Assembly (NCBI GenBank): GCA_025267735.1
Contig: CM046304.1
Span: 18,664,620-18,728,619 of the forward strand
From: Mactra quadrangularis
Lineage: Eukaryota > Mollusca > Bivalvia > Venerida > Mactridae
Length of the DNA: 64,000 nt
Direction of reading: 5' to 3'
Positions 44,901-59,900 of the stretch are shown here, piece after piece. The stretch's first letter is position 1. Each line of letters opens with the position of its first letter. The translations under genes and the position numbers were made by a program. The notes beneath the pieces are model-generated. The model did not search any database. It saw only the letters and a list, made by a program, of their open reading frames with translations, and was not told the origin of the DNA.

Positions 44901-47900
44901 TTTGCTAAATAAGCACGTGCGTTTTTATACATGGATACGTTCACGTATATGAAATTTTGTGGCCTGATGCCATGCTAGTAAACCCCAGTAATGAACCGAC
45001 CATAAATTAACCTTATCACAAAGTACTGGAAAAACGCTCTAGATAATAATACCAGCTGGTACAATGTATTTTTTTTCGGTGCGGCTGTCTTAGCCAACTT
45101 TTGACCTATATTTCAACCAATACAATTTGCTCTACCATTACTGTTTGTCCAATGAAATTCTCTTCCGGTATTGAGAAATGAATAAGATATATGATTCCAT
45201 TGGCTGTCCGGAAATAAAGTTTAGTATAAGGTCCTAAATTTTCTATATGCGGGTTCCGATATAAAGTTTAGTAAGCGGTCCTGAGTTTTCATTATGCGGA
45301 TCCTATATAAGCTAAATGCTCATTACAATGATCTGAAAATGTCAATGTTTAACATATACGACATCTACATGTCCTAATACTATCTTCGTGACACATTTAT
45401 CGTGAATGAAACTTCTTAAATCTAAATGTTTTGTTTTCAATTTCATTCAATTACGACTTGACACCTGAGTTTTTGTAATTTAGTTTTTAATAAAGTAAAG
45501 ACTAAACATGAACTGTTTGTGATAAATACCGTGGTTAATTTTTGCGACCACACGAACAGTGATGTACAAACGGTTATATTTTTATAAAATTAACATTTTC
45601 GCCTTGTTTATAGATGTGGACAAACATGTTTTATACGAAACAAACATCACATTAGAAATGACCATGCATTAATTAATTGTTTGTTGAGGACAAAGGGTAA
45701 AAATGCGAGAATCTTGAGGCGTCTTGATGGCTATTGAAGTGTTGAATACAGACACGGTCCTTAAATGTTTTAGTGACGTGCATTAATGAGAAAGATGGGG
45801 GGCAATATAGGTCATACCACACTTTACGCTTAATACTTTATTTGATTGACAACAGCACAAACAGTGTTATTAGTCAAAGATCACACTTACTTATAAATAC
45901 ACATGTTGTTAACTACATGAACAAATAAATATACAAGCATTTATAGTCAATTTTACGAGTTTTACCGAATGGCTTCACGGTCGGAAGCGGAACATACCGA
46001 CATAAAGTGATAAATGCCGAGATCACGGAGCTGAATTAGGATGGCTATACCTTAATAAGAATAAGTTTAAAGTCACACAAATCTAAAAAAAATATCCTAT
46101 ATCGTACAGTACAGTTAAATCTCGATTATCCGAATTCGTCGGGACCCAAAAATAGTCCAGATAGATCAACATTTTAGTTCGGTTAATCCATAAACATATT
46201 ACGCGTTCCGTATAGTTTTTTTGTTTTTGTTTTTGTTGGGTTTAACGCCGTAGCAACACATTGTATAGGTCATATAACGGCGGTCAGTCCACCTACTCAC
46301 TCCTCCTGGAAAGGATAAATCTCTGGATTTAGCTGTTAACCAACTACTAAGCACATACTTTCGTCAGTGACTAACAACTGCCCTACATAATTAAAGCGCG
46401 GCCGGTCTATCTATTAATTAGTATGTGAATGGGTTAATCCATGATATTAGAATAATCCATTTCGGATATAGCGGACTGTTTAATTATACTTTAGATACAA
46501 TGTAGCAAAAAATTCGGGACCGAACGATTGTTTCGGATAATCCATGATATTTCGCCAAATTTTGGCCCTTTGATGAAAAATCTTGTCCGCTCATTTTCTC
46601 AGCACCCAATATTTTCACAAACACCTGTTGGGGGCTTTTGTATCACATTCAGTGATACGTCCAGTTTCAACTCGTATACATGTTTACGCGTGAAACTTTT
46701 AAATATGTTTACTATATTTTTATCAAATCACAAAGTTAACAAATACAAATAAATGACTGTTGAGTAACAATCTCTGTAAACAGATATACTGTAGAGCATT
46801 GTCGAGTAAGCGAGCGGAAAATTTTAGATCGGGGTTTAATCAGATTGGTAGAGTAATATCCGATTTACATATAGTTTGGATTGCACTTTACCGCATAGTA
46901 AACGATTTTGGGTGTGAGTCATTTAAAAAGGTGAGAAAAATACTTGGAAAATTGCGAGCGATAAAAACATCTTAGATATGCAAGCGTTTTCACGCCTAAG
47001 ATTAAATTAGAGGTAAACATAGCACTTAAATAATAGACAGTCAGTCAAAAGGAACTAGAATCATTAAAAAATGAAAATAGCTTGTCAAACCACTGATCAC
47101 TGACGTTTAAACGACTATTTGAACATATTTTAAAGCAGTAAAACGAACTCGAATGTGAAGTTATGATTCGGAGGTTTGTTATGCAGGGAATAATTAATTT
47201 ACTTCAAAATATTTATATAAAAAATTTGTCGAAAAGAAGAACACGTGACTGGTGTTATTTACTTGGTATTCTCGCATATTTTCTGGTACAAATATGTATG
47301 AATATAGATATATCAAATAGTTGTGTGTGAGCTGATAGCAACCAAGACCACACTTGTATATGCGGTTAGAGTTAACATGTAGACTGTTCAATTACCTCGA
47401 ACGTTTCAAAACGTTCCGTAACGTTAGGGTCGGAACAACTCAACCCAAAGATAACTCAACCCGAGACAACTTAATCCTCTACTAACGGGATGAATTGTCC
47501 CAACTTTGAGTTGATTTATTGACGGGTTGAGTTGTCTTCGGGTTGAGTTGTCCCGAACCCGTAACGTTCGCTAACAGTCGTTACTGAACACGCTGCAGCT
47601 ATTATCTCATTTTGAACACGACGCCGATTTTCTAGAAAATCGCCGAGGAGTTTCGAATGCTATCAACCATGTACATAATTATATTTGAAGTCACTTTTCA
47701 CAGCATTTTTTTCATACATGTATTGTTCACAAACAGAGAGTAAGTAAAGAACCTAACATTCAATTTTATGTGTTTGTGGCTATCAGCCAACAAATATAAT
47801 TATCTACCGTAATTTCAGCTTCTATCAATACTCAGATACGGAATCCGCAAGTAGTTCTGGCTGTATACATACATAGCAAGTCAAATAGAACGTCAGCTGT

Positions 47901-50900
47901 GACAGCGCAATCATTTCTGAACTCCTTACATACACTTGTAAACTGAACCATTTCCTTTGTAGAGCCAAATCGTTGACGAGTTGTGCGTCTCAATAGAGAT
48001 GTTTGCATTGTCATATATGTAATAGACTTAATAAAATTGTACGATTACCATGATAATTGAAATTCCCTTCAGGCTGGTGATTCCTCAAAGTATCCATTTA
48101 CATCTGGGTGAAGAAGAGCAATTGTAGATAAATTTCTTGCTCAAGGGAATTAGCAGTGTCCCTAATGGGGCTCGAATCCTGGACCCATTGATCTCTTAGC
48201 GCGCGTCCTACCACTAGACTACTGTTCCTAAGCATAGGTCTACATAAATGATCTAGAATAGGTTAAAAAAGTGAAGTTTTAAGTGCATTATAAGAAAAAG
48301 TGAATTTATATTCAACTAATTTGCTAATGGCGAGGAAAATTTTAAAGGCAAAGTGATACATCAACTAAATAAAAACAAAAGTAATTTAGTAAATGTTTTT
48401 GAGTGTGAAATGCTAATCTAGAGAGACTCATGACATTGCAAGTACATGTATTACTTCATTACTTATCACATTAAATCTGATGTACATGTGTTATGTGTAT
48501 ATTATGTAAGGGATGATCCAAAATTATCCGGAAAATGATTTGTAAACAAAATGGCTCATTGCATCAGCAATAAATTTATTTAACTATACTCTATAGTAGA
48601 ACAGTAGTGTTTCTAATGGGCGTATGAAAGTGTCCTAAGAATAAAACTAACAAATTGCATTTATGACTATGAGTAATGGCAATATTTAAATCATTTATTC
48701 CATTTCAAGTATATGTACATTAAAATCTGCCATTATAATACAGCTAGGTTCAATTCTATTGTGAATATAATTGAAAATTAATTGAGTAAATGGACAACAA
48801 GTACAATGGCACCAAATCTGGGCTTTATTTATGATTTTGATTGACACCAATGAGAGAATCGTTAAAGTCGATGCAATTGTATTTTATAGTACACTACGTT
48901 TCAAGCTGACGTACGTTCACCGACTCATAAAACCGAAAAATACCATGTATCATGTCCATTTATTTCTGTTATTAAAATCATTATCCGTATATCATAGCTA
49001 AGTCAACAATTTCTAAAACCTAATCGATGAGTTTATGTAACTTTTCGAACAATACTATCTATGACTGACTGACCCATATATCTTAACCCCTGAGATAAGT
49101 GACCGACTTGACGACCAAAACTTGTTGACCGAAAAATTAATAATACTGACCAGATGTACCGGGTGTACTCATGATACGTTATGGTAGCCCAGAAAGTTTA
49201 TTTATAAAATGTTCTGGGTTTAACGCCATGTCAACACAATTTTATTATGTACGGTTATTTTGAGGCGTCAAGAGCACCTAACCTAGCTCTTTTTTACCCT
49301 TGTCTATAACCAGTACTTACCCACAACAAGACCGGAAACTTCTCCATATACCTTATAAATGGAGGAAAATTTACACTATTATACAATTTTAATGGAAGAC
49401 TATAACATCTCCGGTGGGACTAGAACCTATACCCCCTTCGGGACACTAGATTCGAAATCCAGGCGCGCTACCAACTGCGCTACCGACCCGGATTGTATGT
49501 ACTTTAAACAATGACTCACAATAGATTATATGGTAACTCAGTCATGAAGCTCAGAAAACAAAGTTTATTGAACATTGTGATAGATCATTCTCTTTCCATG
49601 AAAGCCTCCCGGCTAGCTCAGTTGGTAGCACGCAAGTCTACTGATCGAGGGGTCTTGGGTTCGATTCCCGGACGGGGCATACTTTCGTGGAGCTTGGTCA
49701 AGAAATTATTTCTACGGCCATTCTCCCTCCTACCAATGATTTTTAATTATGTAGGGCAGTTGTCAGTCACTGACGAAAGTATGCGCTTAGTAAATGTTTA
49801 GCAACTAAATCCAGAGATTTAGCATTTCCAGGAGGAGTGAATTGATTGACTGACAGTCGTTATATGACCTATACAATGTGTTGATACGGCGTTAAACCCA
49901 ACAAAATCAAACGAACAAACTTTTTATGATATAATGCCATTTTAAATTCGCATATACATGTATTTGCTTCTATCGCCATCTCTAGCTCAAGAATTTATTT
50001 GCCGATGGTTTTTTTTCAACACCTGTTACGAAACGTTACAATACAGCCCCGTGTTCAGTAACTACTATTAGCTAACGTTACGGGTACGGGAGAACTCAAC
50101 CCGAAGACAACTCAACCTGTGCAATACTCAATTCAAAGTTGGGACAACTCAATCCGTTAGTAGGAGATTGAGTTGTCTCTGGTTGAGTTGTCTATGGGTT
50201 GAGTTGTTCCGACACTTCCGTTACGGAACATTTTGGAACGTTCAAGGTAACTGAACACGGTGCAGTACAGAACATTGGTAACGGTCAGTACCTTTAGTCT
50301 TAACTGAACGCGCGCCAAGTGCACTTTTACAAATTTAATCATTTTATTAATTCTAAACGCCTAAATCTACCACTAAGTGTCCAATATTAATCTTAAGAGT
50401 CGTGTTAGAGACACTCATAAAATGAGTAATTTCCTAGTTTCGGTACGTGCTTAGATAAACGTTATGATAAAAAATTAAAGGTAAACGAAATTTCTATGCA
50501 GTTAAGGATGTGTTTGCAAATCCGGAAAGTTGTCGAGACGTTTGTTCCCTTAAAATCACTGGCACCAGAGTCCATATCTTATGATCATAAAATAATGCGT
50601 ACGTCCCTATATATAGTTCTCTGTGCATACATACATGTACTAGTTACCTAATATATAATGAAAGTATAGTTATAACTCGTACACGGTAATGTATACGGGA
50701 CCGATTTTTAATTGTGTTTGATGACAAAATATTACATGTGTGCGTATTTAACGAGTGTGAGGACTCTGATGCCAGTGCTTAAAATTTCCCATTCCTCTTT
50801 ATTGAGAAATTTCTGAAAATGTTTGCATTTCATGAAAATGATCATGAAACTGCTCATACTTATGCTCAAAGACTGCTAAAATACTTGCTTATTGTTGTTG

Positions 50901-53900
50901 TTGAAATTGTGTTATAAGGGTCTGTCCGTCCGTGCAGACCGCGGAATGTGCATTTTCCATATAACTCGTACACGTTGAGTGAATTTTGAGCCTTAAATTA
51001 GTTAAATTTTGAAAAGTTCCCAATATAATTTAGATTAGGATGCATGCTTGCTTAATAAAGCAGCTAATCGTTTAACAAAGTTCATTAAAGCCAATGTTCA
51101 ATATATGACTTACATGTATTTGTAATTGGTCTGCTATAAAAGTGTCAGCCATATGAAGTAGTGTACATGCACTAGAACAAACATACTTGATGGAAACATA
51201 TGTTTGTAAAGGGTTAATAAAAATATAGTCAATAACATGTTAGTTATCAGGCTGTTATCAGTGAAATACATTGTAAAATAATTTATTATCAATTAACCAA
51301 ACCCTCATTTTATCTATATTTCATATTGTTTACTTCCTATTCATATTTACAAAACAGTGTGTGGGTTTTGAACAGTTGGAAATTTCATTTTCTCCTACGC
51401 ACCTAACACCGCACATTTGTTTGAACTGCAGTATGCCCAACCAGGACTAACATAATTCATGTATTGCCCACTCATATCGTCAAAGGTACAAACAGTTGAT
51501 AACAATACATATAAAATCACTTTGGTTCGGCTTTATTTTTAATATTTATTTTTCATAATAAACTGAAGTATGTATCAGTGCTCGAATTAAAGCTAGCATA
51601 TTCGCAAAATGCGAGTGGATTTTGAAAATTGCGAGTAAACTTTTATTCTAACTCGCAACTTTTCGCGAGTTGAAATCGACGCAATAATATTTTTGTTATA
51701 ACTAATGAGGCTCAAATCAGTGAAAAGTCCAGATAGATCGACAGTTTTAATTAAAGATTCACTGTAATAAACATGTTTGGTTCTATCCATAGTTGCATGT
51801 AGTGCTATTTGGTTTTTGCAAGTTGAAATAAAATCAACTCGCAAGAATTTGCAAGACCAATTTTAGTTAAATTTGAGCCCTGGTATGTATGCACTTAACT
51901 ATGCCCCTGTATATATGCTCTATTGGAAAGGCTCCTTAATATATAATGGACCTCATGTCCACTAAAATGTCCAAATGAGTGCTAAGAAACTCAGCATCGT
52001 CAGTAGGTTGCCATATGGTACCTCATAATACTAGAAAAACATTGAATGACAGAGGATTTCAAACAGCAGGTCCACAGCTTTGGAGAGGATCTTCCTCTCG
52101 GGTTGAGAAAGTGGTTGTCCGAACAGATCATTTTTAAAGCATGCACGATAGCTCATTTGCAGAATTTTGACTTGAAAACTGTCTGACAATCATGGAGTTA
52201 TCAATAAAACATGCATAAGAGACAAAATTAATTTCAAACTATTTTGCTTTCTAGATTTATGATTGAAAAATTCCCAATTTCTTGAAATGGGGTCTCCTTT
52301 TTCAAGTGCACACTTAATTAACGCATTTGTTAACATTGTCGATATAAGATCTAAAATCCCTATAGAGCTTAATATATCTAAATTGGAGGATTTTTTCAAT
52401 CACAAAATTCATCTTAAACATACAATGATCAAAAGAACAAAACTATTGTATTTAGTATTGACAACCTAATTCTGCTTTCGGTTTTGCTCTATACTTTCAT
52501 TTTGAAATGCAATAAATAACAAAGACAAACTAAACGATTTATCGGAAACTATTTTTATTGCAGGTGTTTGAAATAGATAATGTCATTATTTTTTGCTGTT
52601 CATGAATAATAGTACTGATGATAATGGGGCTTTAATATTGCGATGAATATCACCTTTACTGAATGTATTTCACATCGCTAATTAGACAATTCATCGATGT
52701 CAACAAGTTTTTGCTCGTATTTTTGTAAAAAAGAAAATAACAATGCATTCTTATATTTGATCTACATTCCATTTAAAATATCAACTCGTCATGACGTGTT
52801 CTTCATCTATGCCGTTCATTGTTGTTTCACACACTCTATATTTCAAAATAAAGAAAGACAGACATCCTGCTATCACTGATTGTATGTCGTACCAGATTTT
52901 ACTTCAGTCATATACATTGGTTGTTGTTTCAATATCCTGGCTAGACGAAACCATTCCTCCGTAAATATAACATAGTATATGTGCCCCCTTTTTTCATTCC
53001 ATTTCATCAGTTTTCTGTTTTCACTTGGTGTGTTTGTTTCTTTTGTATATTCTTATTGCACATATTGTATTGGCAAAAACAACTGTACATGCTTTGTGCT
53101 TCAATAAAAATTGAACTTGAAAACGCGTTAATAAAAGTGCATATTCCCAATAAATACAATTATAGATATAGTTATTGAAGCAATAAAGAGCAAATGTGCT
53201 TTTCGAAAAGTCAACAGACCAAGTCCAAACAAAATTTTACGTAAAATCAACTGCAGTGTTAGGATTTATTTATGTTTTCTTATTCAAATAAAACTGTGAG
53301 TCTATCTGCACTGAAGCCTACGGCATATTGAATTTCAATTTTGAAACTCATAATTTAGGATTACAATATTAAATTGCATTGCAATTAACACCAGACTAGG
53401 CGTGCACTATAAAAACAGATTTATGAAAGAATTTACGCATAAAAACGACACTTCTTGATAACTTAGAAATTGAATTGGCATGTCGCTGTATTTACTATAG
53501 TATTAATAACGATACTACGAAAAAAACTCAAAAATAAATAATATTTTCATTTTAATTATCTGCGGGACTTCTATTTCAACCCGGGTGTTGCATTGCGCAT
53601 GCGTTTTTATTTAAGTGCACCGAAATGTACACATCATGTGTTCCTGGTTACATCGAAGTGGTATTTTGATAACATTCAACATTTGAACAAAAGAGTAAGA
53701 ATGCGTTAAGTACATGTTTGTTCATTGCGCGCTTTTTAAAAGATTAATACCAAAACATGTTTGAACGGCAGGTATGGGGAAATTCAGGAGAAACGCTTCA
53801 TTTAAGGTGTAATGGCTTCTTACATACGAAATATTTTGTTCAGATGACAAATAACTTTAATTTGGCATCATCGAAAACAGGTCGAGCAAAAATGGTCTGA

Positions 53901-56900
53901 GACGGGTTAATGCATGATATAAAGCATGTATACACAGTGGCTGACAGTCTTTATACATTCTTATTATAAATCAATGTTCTGTGACCAAATGGGTCAAGCT
54001 AGAATTACAAAGACTTTCGCCAAATTTCCAAAGAGTTTAAAACTGTAAGTAGTCCGTCCGCCTGTTTGGTAAAATGAACCATTTCTCTTAGTAGTTATGT
54101 TTGTTTAATGCGAACAATATAAAATGCCGTGTTCTCTGGAATGTTGTCAGATATAATAAGACTTAAAATCGCATGCAAAACCTTATGATAGTACATGTAC
54201 ACGTGTATCACTATGCAATGATTAAAGTTATAGGCCTACTCGGTGGACTATGAATATGACTCCATTATAATATGTTTCCCAGTCGAATACCAGGATTTGT
54301 CGGTGAAAAAAATCAATATTCCACTGTTTTGAAACAATGAAAATAAATTTGTTATTTTTCACTGTTTGGATGCGCCGTTCTGCTGACATATCATACTTAA
54401 AATAAACATAAAAACAGACTGAAGCATATAATAAACAGGAAATTTGTTTATTTTTGTGTGAGATCTATTTATATCACTCATGAGCTAATGATATTATATT
54501 TTCACTCGTGGCTACGACACTCGTGAAAATATTGCATCCTTAGCTCACTCGTAAATTAAAATACGATCTTACACCGAAATAAACAAAAATCCTCTTGTTA
54601 GTTTGTGGTAATAGTTTGAATTAAAGGTTGACATAAAATGGTACAAACTATTCACTGAGTTAACCATAAAGGTGAATGGTCGTTCAGTAAAATGGTTAGA
54701 TTATGTAGTGTCACCCAATGTAGGTTTCACTGGCTATCTAAGTTTCTCATAATTTATTTAATTTCATTGTAATATTTTGAATTTAGCTTTAAAATCAATG
54801 AATTCTGGGTCAACAGACTTAATTTTAGGCCCACAGGTCATAATCAAATCTGTTTTATCTCTTGTTAGTAAACAACCTACAATGTTCTGTTTTAAGACAC
54901 TATGACGATTGACCTTACTCCGCCTGTAAGCATAGTGTTTATCGTGTAGAACAGCATGTGATTTATAGATTCAATTGGGCTTGTGATAAACTTCCTGGCG
55001 GGACAAACATACTATACTGAAGTTTGATCTTAAAATATACATGTACTTCCTTCGCATATATTATTCTTATATGTAATCGTGCATCATCTCCACTGAGGCT
55101 CTCAACTCGTCGCACTGTGAATTTGACTCCGCGCAAGAAACACTTTCAGTTCGGATTAATGTGTCTGTAATGAATTCACAACGATCAAATTTGAATTACT
55201 GTACACTATTGTATACATGTATAGTGTCGGAACTATTTGCGGACTCCGTAAATAAGGATTGATAGATGTCGAAGTAACAGTATACATATTTGCTTAGGCT
55301 GATAGCCCCCCCCCCACGAATGAAAACAAACAAAACCGATGTTTTTCGTAGTTTTGAGCTTGTTGTATAAAACTCGCCTATGACTATTCTCTACCACGAG
55401 AAATCTTACAGCGATCTACATATCCTCGTCTATAGTCATTCAACAAATGACTCAATATATTCACTGGAAAGTCGATTCAATGCAATTCGATTTTTTTCTT
55501 TCGATTCGAGTTATTTCGATAGTGTTTTCAAAATGTATAGTAATACAATGTACGTCCATTTGAGCTTACATCTAACTCATATTAAAAATAAAAATCTTAA
55601 GTCAATTTCTAGAACAATAATTCAGAACAACATCAATAAAGCAAATGGATTTTTTATACTTATTTATTTATCTCTAGTTTAACGTTGTAACAATAAGTCT
55701 TAAGTCCATATAGCTTTTATAGACAAGCTTAAATGTTGGTATCGAATACAATTTCGCTTTTTCCATTCGAAATCGAATCGGCGCCCTCACAATAGATTTC
55801 CAAATTATCAAATCTAATCGTTGCAGCCCCAATGCAATGTGGTCATACATTTCAATGTAAATTATGATTCTTTGATTTCCACGCAAGTCTTTTTTACGAC
55901 TTGAAACAGATAGTAATTTACATACATACAACACTAAATTAACTAACGATTAATTCGATCTGGAAATTGATACGACTTCGAGCGATCCCTTAATTTCGAG
56001 TGAACGCGTTTTAAATGAACGGAAATGTATTGTACGAGAATTAGAATTAATTATATCCTCTAAATGATCCATTAAATTCACAATTTGAATAATCATCGTG
56101 AATTTAAATTTCAACAAAATTAATCTGTCGGGGTAATAAAACCGAGACGCCGTTGTGTTAAGGAATTTGATTGATTCATTGTGGTTTGCCTTCATTTTCG
56201 TTAAATTGGTGCATTGAATGATTGATCGGTCAGTGGGTCTGCACATATTGCATTCTTATGGAGCGGGTACGCGCTTATAGAATACATGCATAAAAATCAC
56301 GCGCCGTGATTGGCCGATCAGTTACAACTCTGACAGTGGTCAAGTTAACCCGTATGTTTGACCTGTATAAGGTGACAGATGGTCAAATGACTAAATTCCA
56401 TGATTGACATACGACATTGTCCGAGTGTATTAGCTTAATTATAGTTTTTCTGTGATATTGTTAATACTTGACATAATTAGACCACAAACACCACGATAAA
56501 TAATTGTTTTCTTTTGTTATAAAAGAATCTTTAACTTGCCCATTTTGTTCAAACCCGACTTAACCATTTGAAACACCCCAGCCATTCACTACGAATATCA
56601 TTCCTTCAATGATTGGTCGAGGTGTTCTGAATGCAGACTCATTGTGACAATACGCCAAAAGTTGTTCCCCTTGTTTAAATAATAAAACACTAAGTGCACT
56701 ATGAAACAAAGACGTAAATATACTACTAGCATAAACTATATTGCTAATGGTTAGTATATCATAAAATTCGACGAAATTCCAAGAGCCATTAAATAAAAAA
56801 TGTGTGTCTGAATCGGGAAGGTACGCTAGAACTGGTAAAAAGTCTTTCTTGAAGAAAATTCCACATTTGTTAAAAGTTCACATTCACAACTCTTCAGAAT

Positions 56901-59900
56901 CCAAGATGGCATCCAATATGGCCGCTGATTTCATTTATCAGTTTTGTATAAAATCGGCGGCAATATTGGACGTCATCTTGGTTTATACTATATTATCGTT
57001 TATTGTTGATTTTGATCAGAGATTCTATATAACAGGGATTTGTAACGAAGTGCTTTTATAATTATCTCGGTCGTCACTGTCTATAACTGGCTGAAGCAGG
57101 CTGTACAAACTATTCCAGAGTTTAAAAACTTGATTTATATATTTATACATGTCCTCCATGCAACTTGTGAATGTTTCTGAAGTTTTTGACAAAAATTGTT
57201 GCAATTATGACTTTAGGTGATGTAAAATGGGGCTAAAAATGTCAGATCGGCGGGAATTTACCTCAAAATCTTCTAGAATCACATTTTTCCCAACATTTAT
57301 GTCAATTTGAATGGTACTGGTGCAAAATGTTATGTGAATATCTTTATTTAAACTTGTTATACTTGTTTCCGTATTGGCCGAATAATAGCGACGACAGTGA
57401 AATTTGATGAAAATCTATTACATTTACTTATCGTTACAAATCCCTGTTATATAAAATCCCTGTTTTGATGCAACGATTATGCTTCTTGCCAACCTCAATT
57501 TTGGACTATATGTAGATAACACACAGAGATCAATGTCCCTGCAAAACTCGTTCAAATATTGTTTACTGACGGTTTGTACTCTTTCTCTGCATAAATATAG
57601 ACTTAGTCACACAAAATGTCAAAACATTTAAGATAAAAATGACAAAAATAGGTAATCTTTGCGATTATTTTACTTTAATTTTTTGATAACTGAATTACCG
57701 CACCTAAACAGGACGTGAGGGCTGTTATCTTATTCGTCATAAAGCTAGTTCGTGATAAGTGCATTTGCTGTATAGGGTAGAAATCATGTGACTTAAAGCA
57801 AAGGCGGATCAAGCGGGGGGGGTCAGGGGGGGGGGGGGGGGGGGGTTCCGGACCCCTCTAGAATTAGGAAAATGTACCTATCCATTAGTGTATTTCTTGC
57901 CTGTAAGTCATTTTAAGTAGCATGAAGCAATTTCTTTCGGTGCTTAACATAGATTTAATGGTTTTTATTATATGTAGTTTTTTATTATCAATATGTTGCT
58001 TTTTTGCTGCAAATTGTGTATAATGTGGTTGTCGTTCTAGGTTCTAGGTTCGGACCCCCCCCCCCCCAGATAAGTTCGGACCCCCCCCTAGAAAAGTTCG
58101 GACCCCCTAGAAAAAATCCTGGATCCGCCCCTGTAAAGTCATTCTTTTACTACTCACAAGCACAGCTTAACACCAAATCCCATTGTTTAGATGTCTGACA
58201 CTTCTTAGTTTTTCTGTATTTATGAATATCTTCCATGGCAAAAAGATATTAAATTCTACTGACTGACATAGGTAGGGTTTTCTGGACCGGTATGTATATA
58301 ACGGTTGTGTGAAATTATAAAATTGATAGGACTAAAGACACGGCCTATTGATTCATTTAGTGAAACAACGTAGATCCATTGATTCTTTTGCATAGTTTCA
58401 TAGGAAAAGCATTGCCAAAGACAAACATACTCTTCAATATAAAAAGCACCCGAATGAGGACACCATGTACTCTCAAATAATGAATATGCTGCATGCCACA
58501 CTTTCTTTTTCCGGCAAATTACCACTTCTGGTGAACATTTAGTGGTGTGTAACCTTTAGTTCGAAAAAATGAGGGTATGTTATCTCCCTTTTAGTTGGTT
58601 TATAGAAATACTAAATGGAGATAACTAGAAAACTAAAACATCGACACTCAATTCAGTTCGGACAGTATACAGAAATTAATCTGTCAAAACTCATGCGATA
58701 CCTTAAAGTGGAAATTACATTCGTCTTTTTCATATAACGGAAGCGTGAAAGTATGAATTTACTATTCAAACATCTTATTACATTATCAAAATGTCTAAGA
58801 CGGCAATGTTGTTACTCCCTCAACTTAGACCTATAGTACATATAGTCACGGTAATTGCGATATGATCTAGTCAGTGTTGACGCAATTGATGCAATGGTGC
58901 ATTTAAGTCAACACAAGCCACATTCGTTTATTCACAATAAATGCTCCGACAAAATATGTGCATTATTCTTTGGAAAGAAATTCGCTCACTGCAGAGACAG
59001 TCATTTTGCAAAGCAGATATGTTCCGAATGAATTCTGTGAGTAATGAAAAAGATCAACACCTATCGATAGCTAGCGGTTTAATTTGCTACATTTATTGTG
59101 TACTTTGTAGGAAACAGTTATGTTGGAAATCGCTGCGTAGCGCTACCTATTGTTAGCTTTACGGAACGGATTCCTTGTTTTTTCAGATATCAAGCTAGAC
59201 CCCTTGCAGCAATCAGAATCTTGCGTTTTCTAGGTTACCTTTGTCTTGCAGTGTGTATTTCTCCAATATTTGATTTTTTGAAATAAAAAACAAGCCTTAT
59301 TATCATACCATTTCGATATTTTCACTTATTATACATGTATTATTTTGTTACTGTCATAATATTTTATACACACATTTTAAAACAAATTGACCGAATATTT
59401 TATTCCAATGTGTTTTCAGTTTAAACTGGTTCTGACAAGAAAATCTAATCAGCTAAAGCCTATCTGTAACTCTTCTATCACCTAACAACGTCAAGGGACA
59501 ATGGCATTTCCTTATTTAGTTCCCATTATTAATCCCTTTTAAAATTGACTTGACTATTGCAAAGTAAAGCGGCGGTTACGACGTCTAGCGTTAGTGTTGC
59601 GACGTTTAACTTCAGGTTCGACGTATAGCGGCGTTGCGACATTTAGCAACGCTACAAGATTGTCTTTTGTAGCGTTACTTTACGGTACAATAAAATATTT
59701 CATTTCAAATTAATCTATAAGAGACCGTGTAAACAGTTTTAAGGTATTTTGTCCACAAGCAAAATTCTTACATATTTTATTCTTATATTGTATTTTAAAG
59801 CGAAACTTATGGTGTTAAAATCGCATAAGTGGTTTTAAACCCATAAGTATCTCCTTGCCTAGAAAATGTCTGAGGAGAGAAGTTTAAAACTAGCTATGCT

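Noticed and set aside
49511..49801. 96-codon plus-strand ORF
   Set aside because: It is translated SINE family B sequence.
55380..56246. 100-codon plus and 86-98 codon minus ORFs as genes
   Set aside because: No recognisable motif, no splice context, composition like surrounding noncoding DNA.
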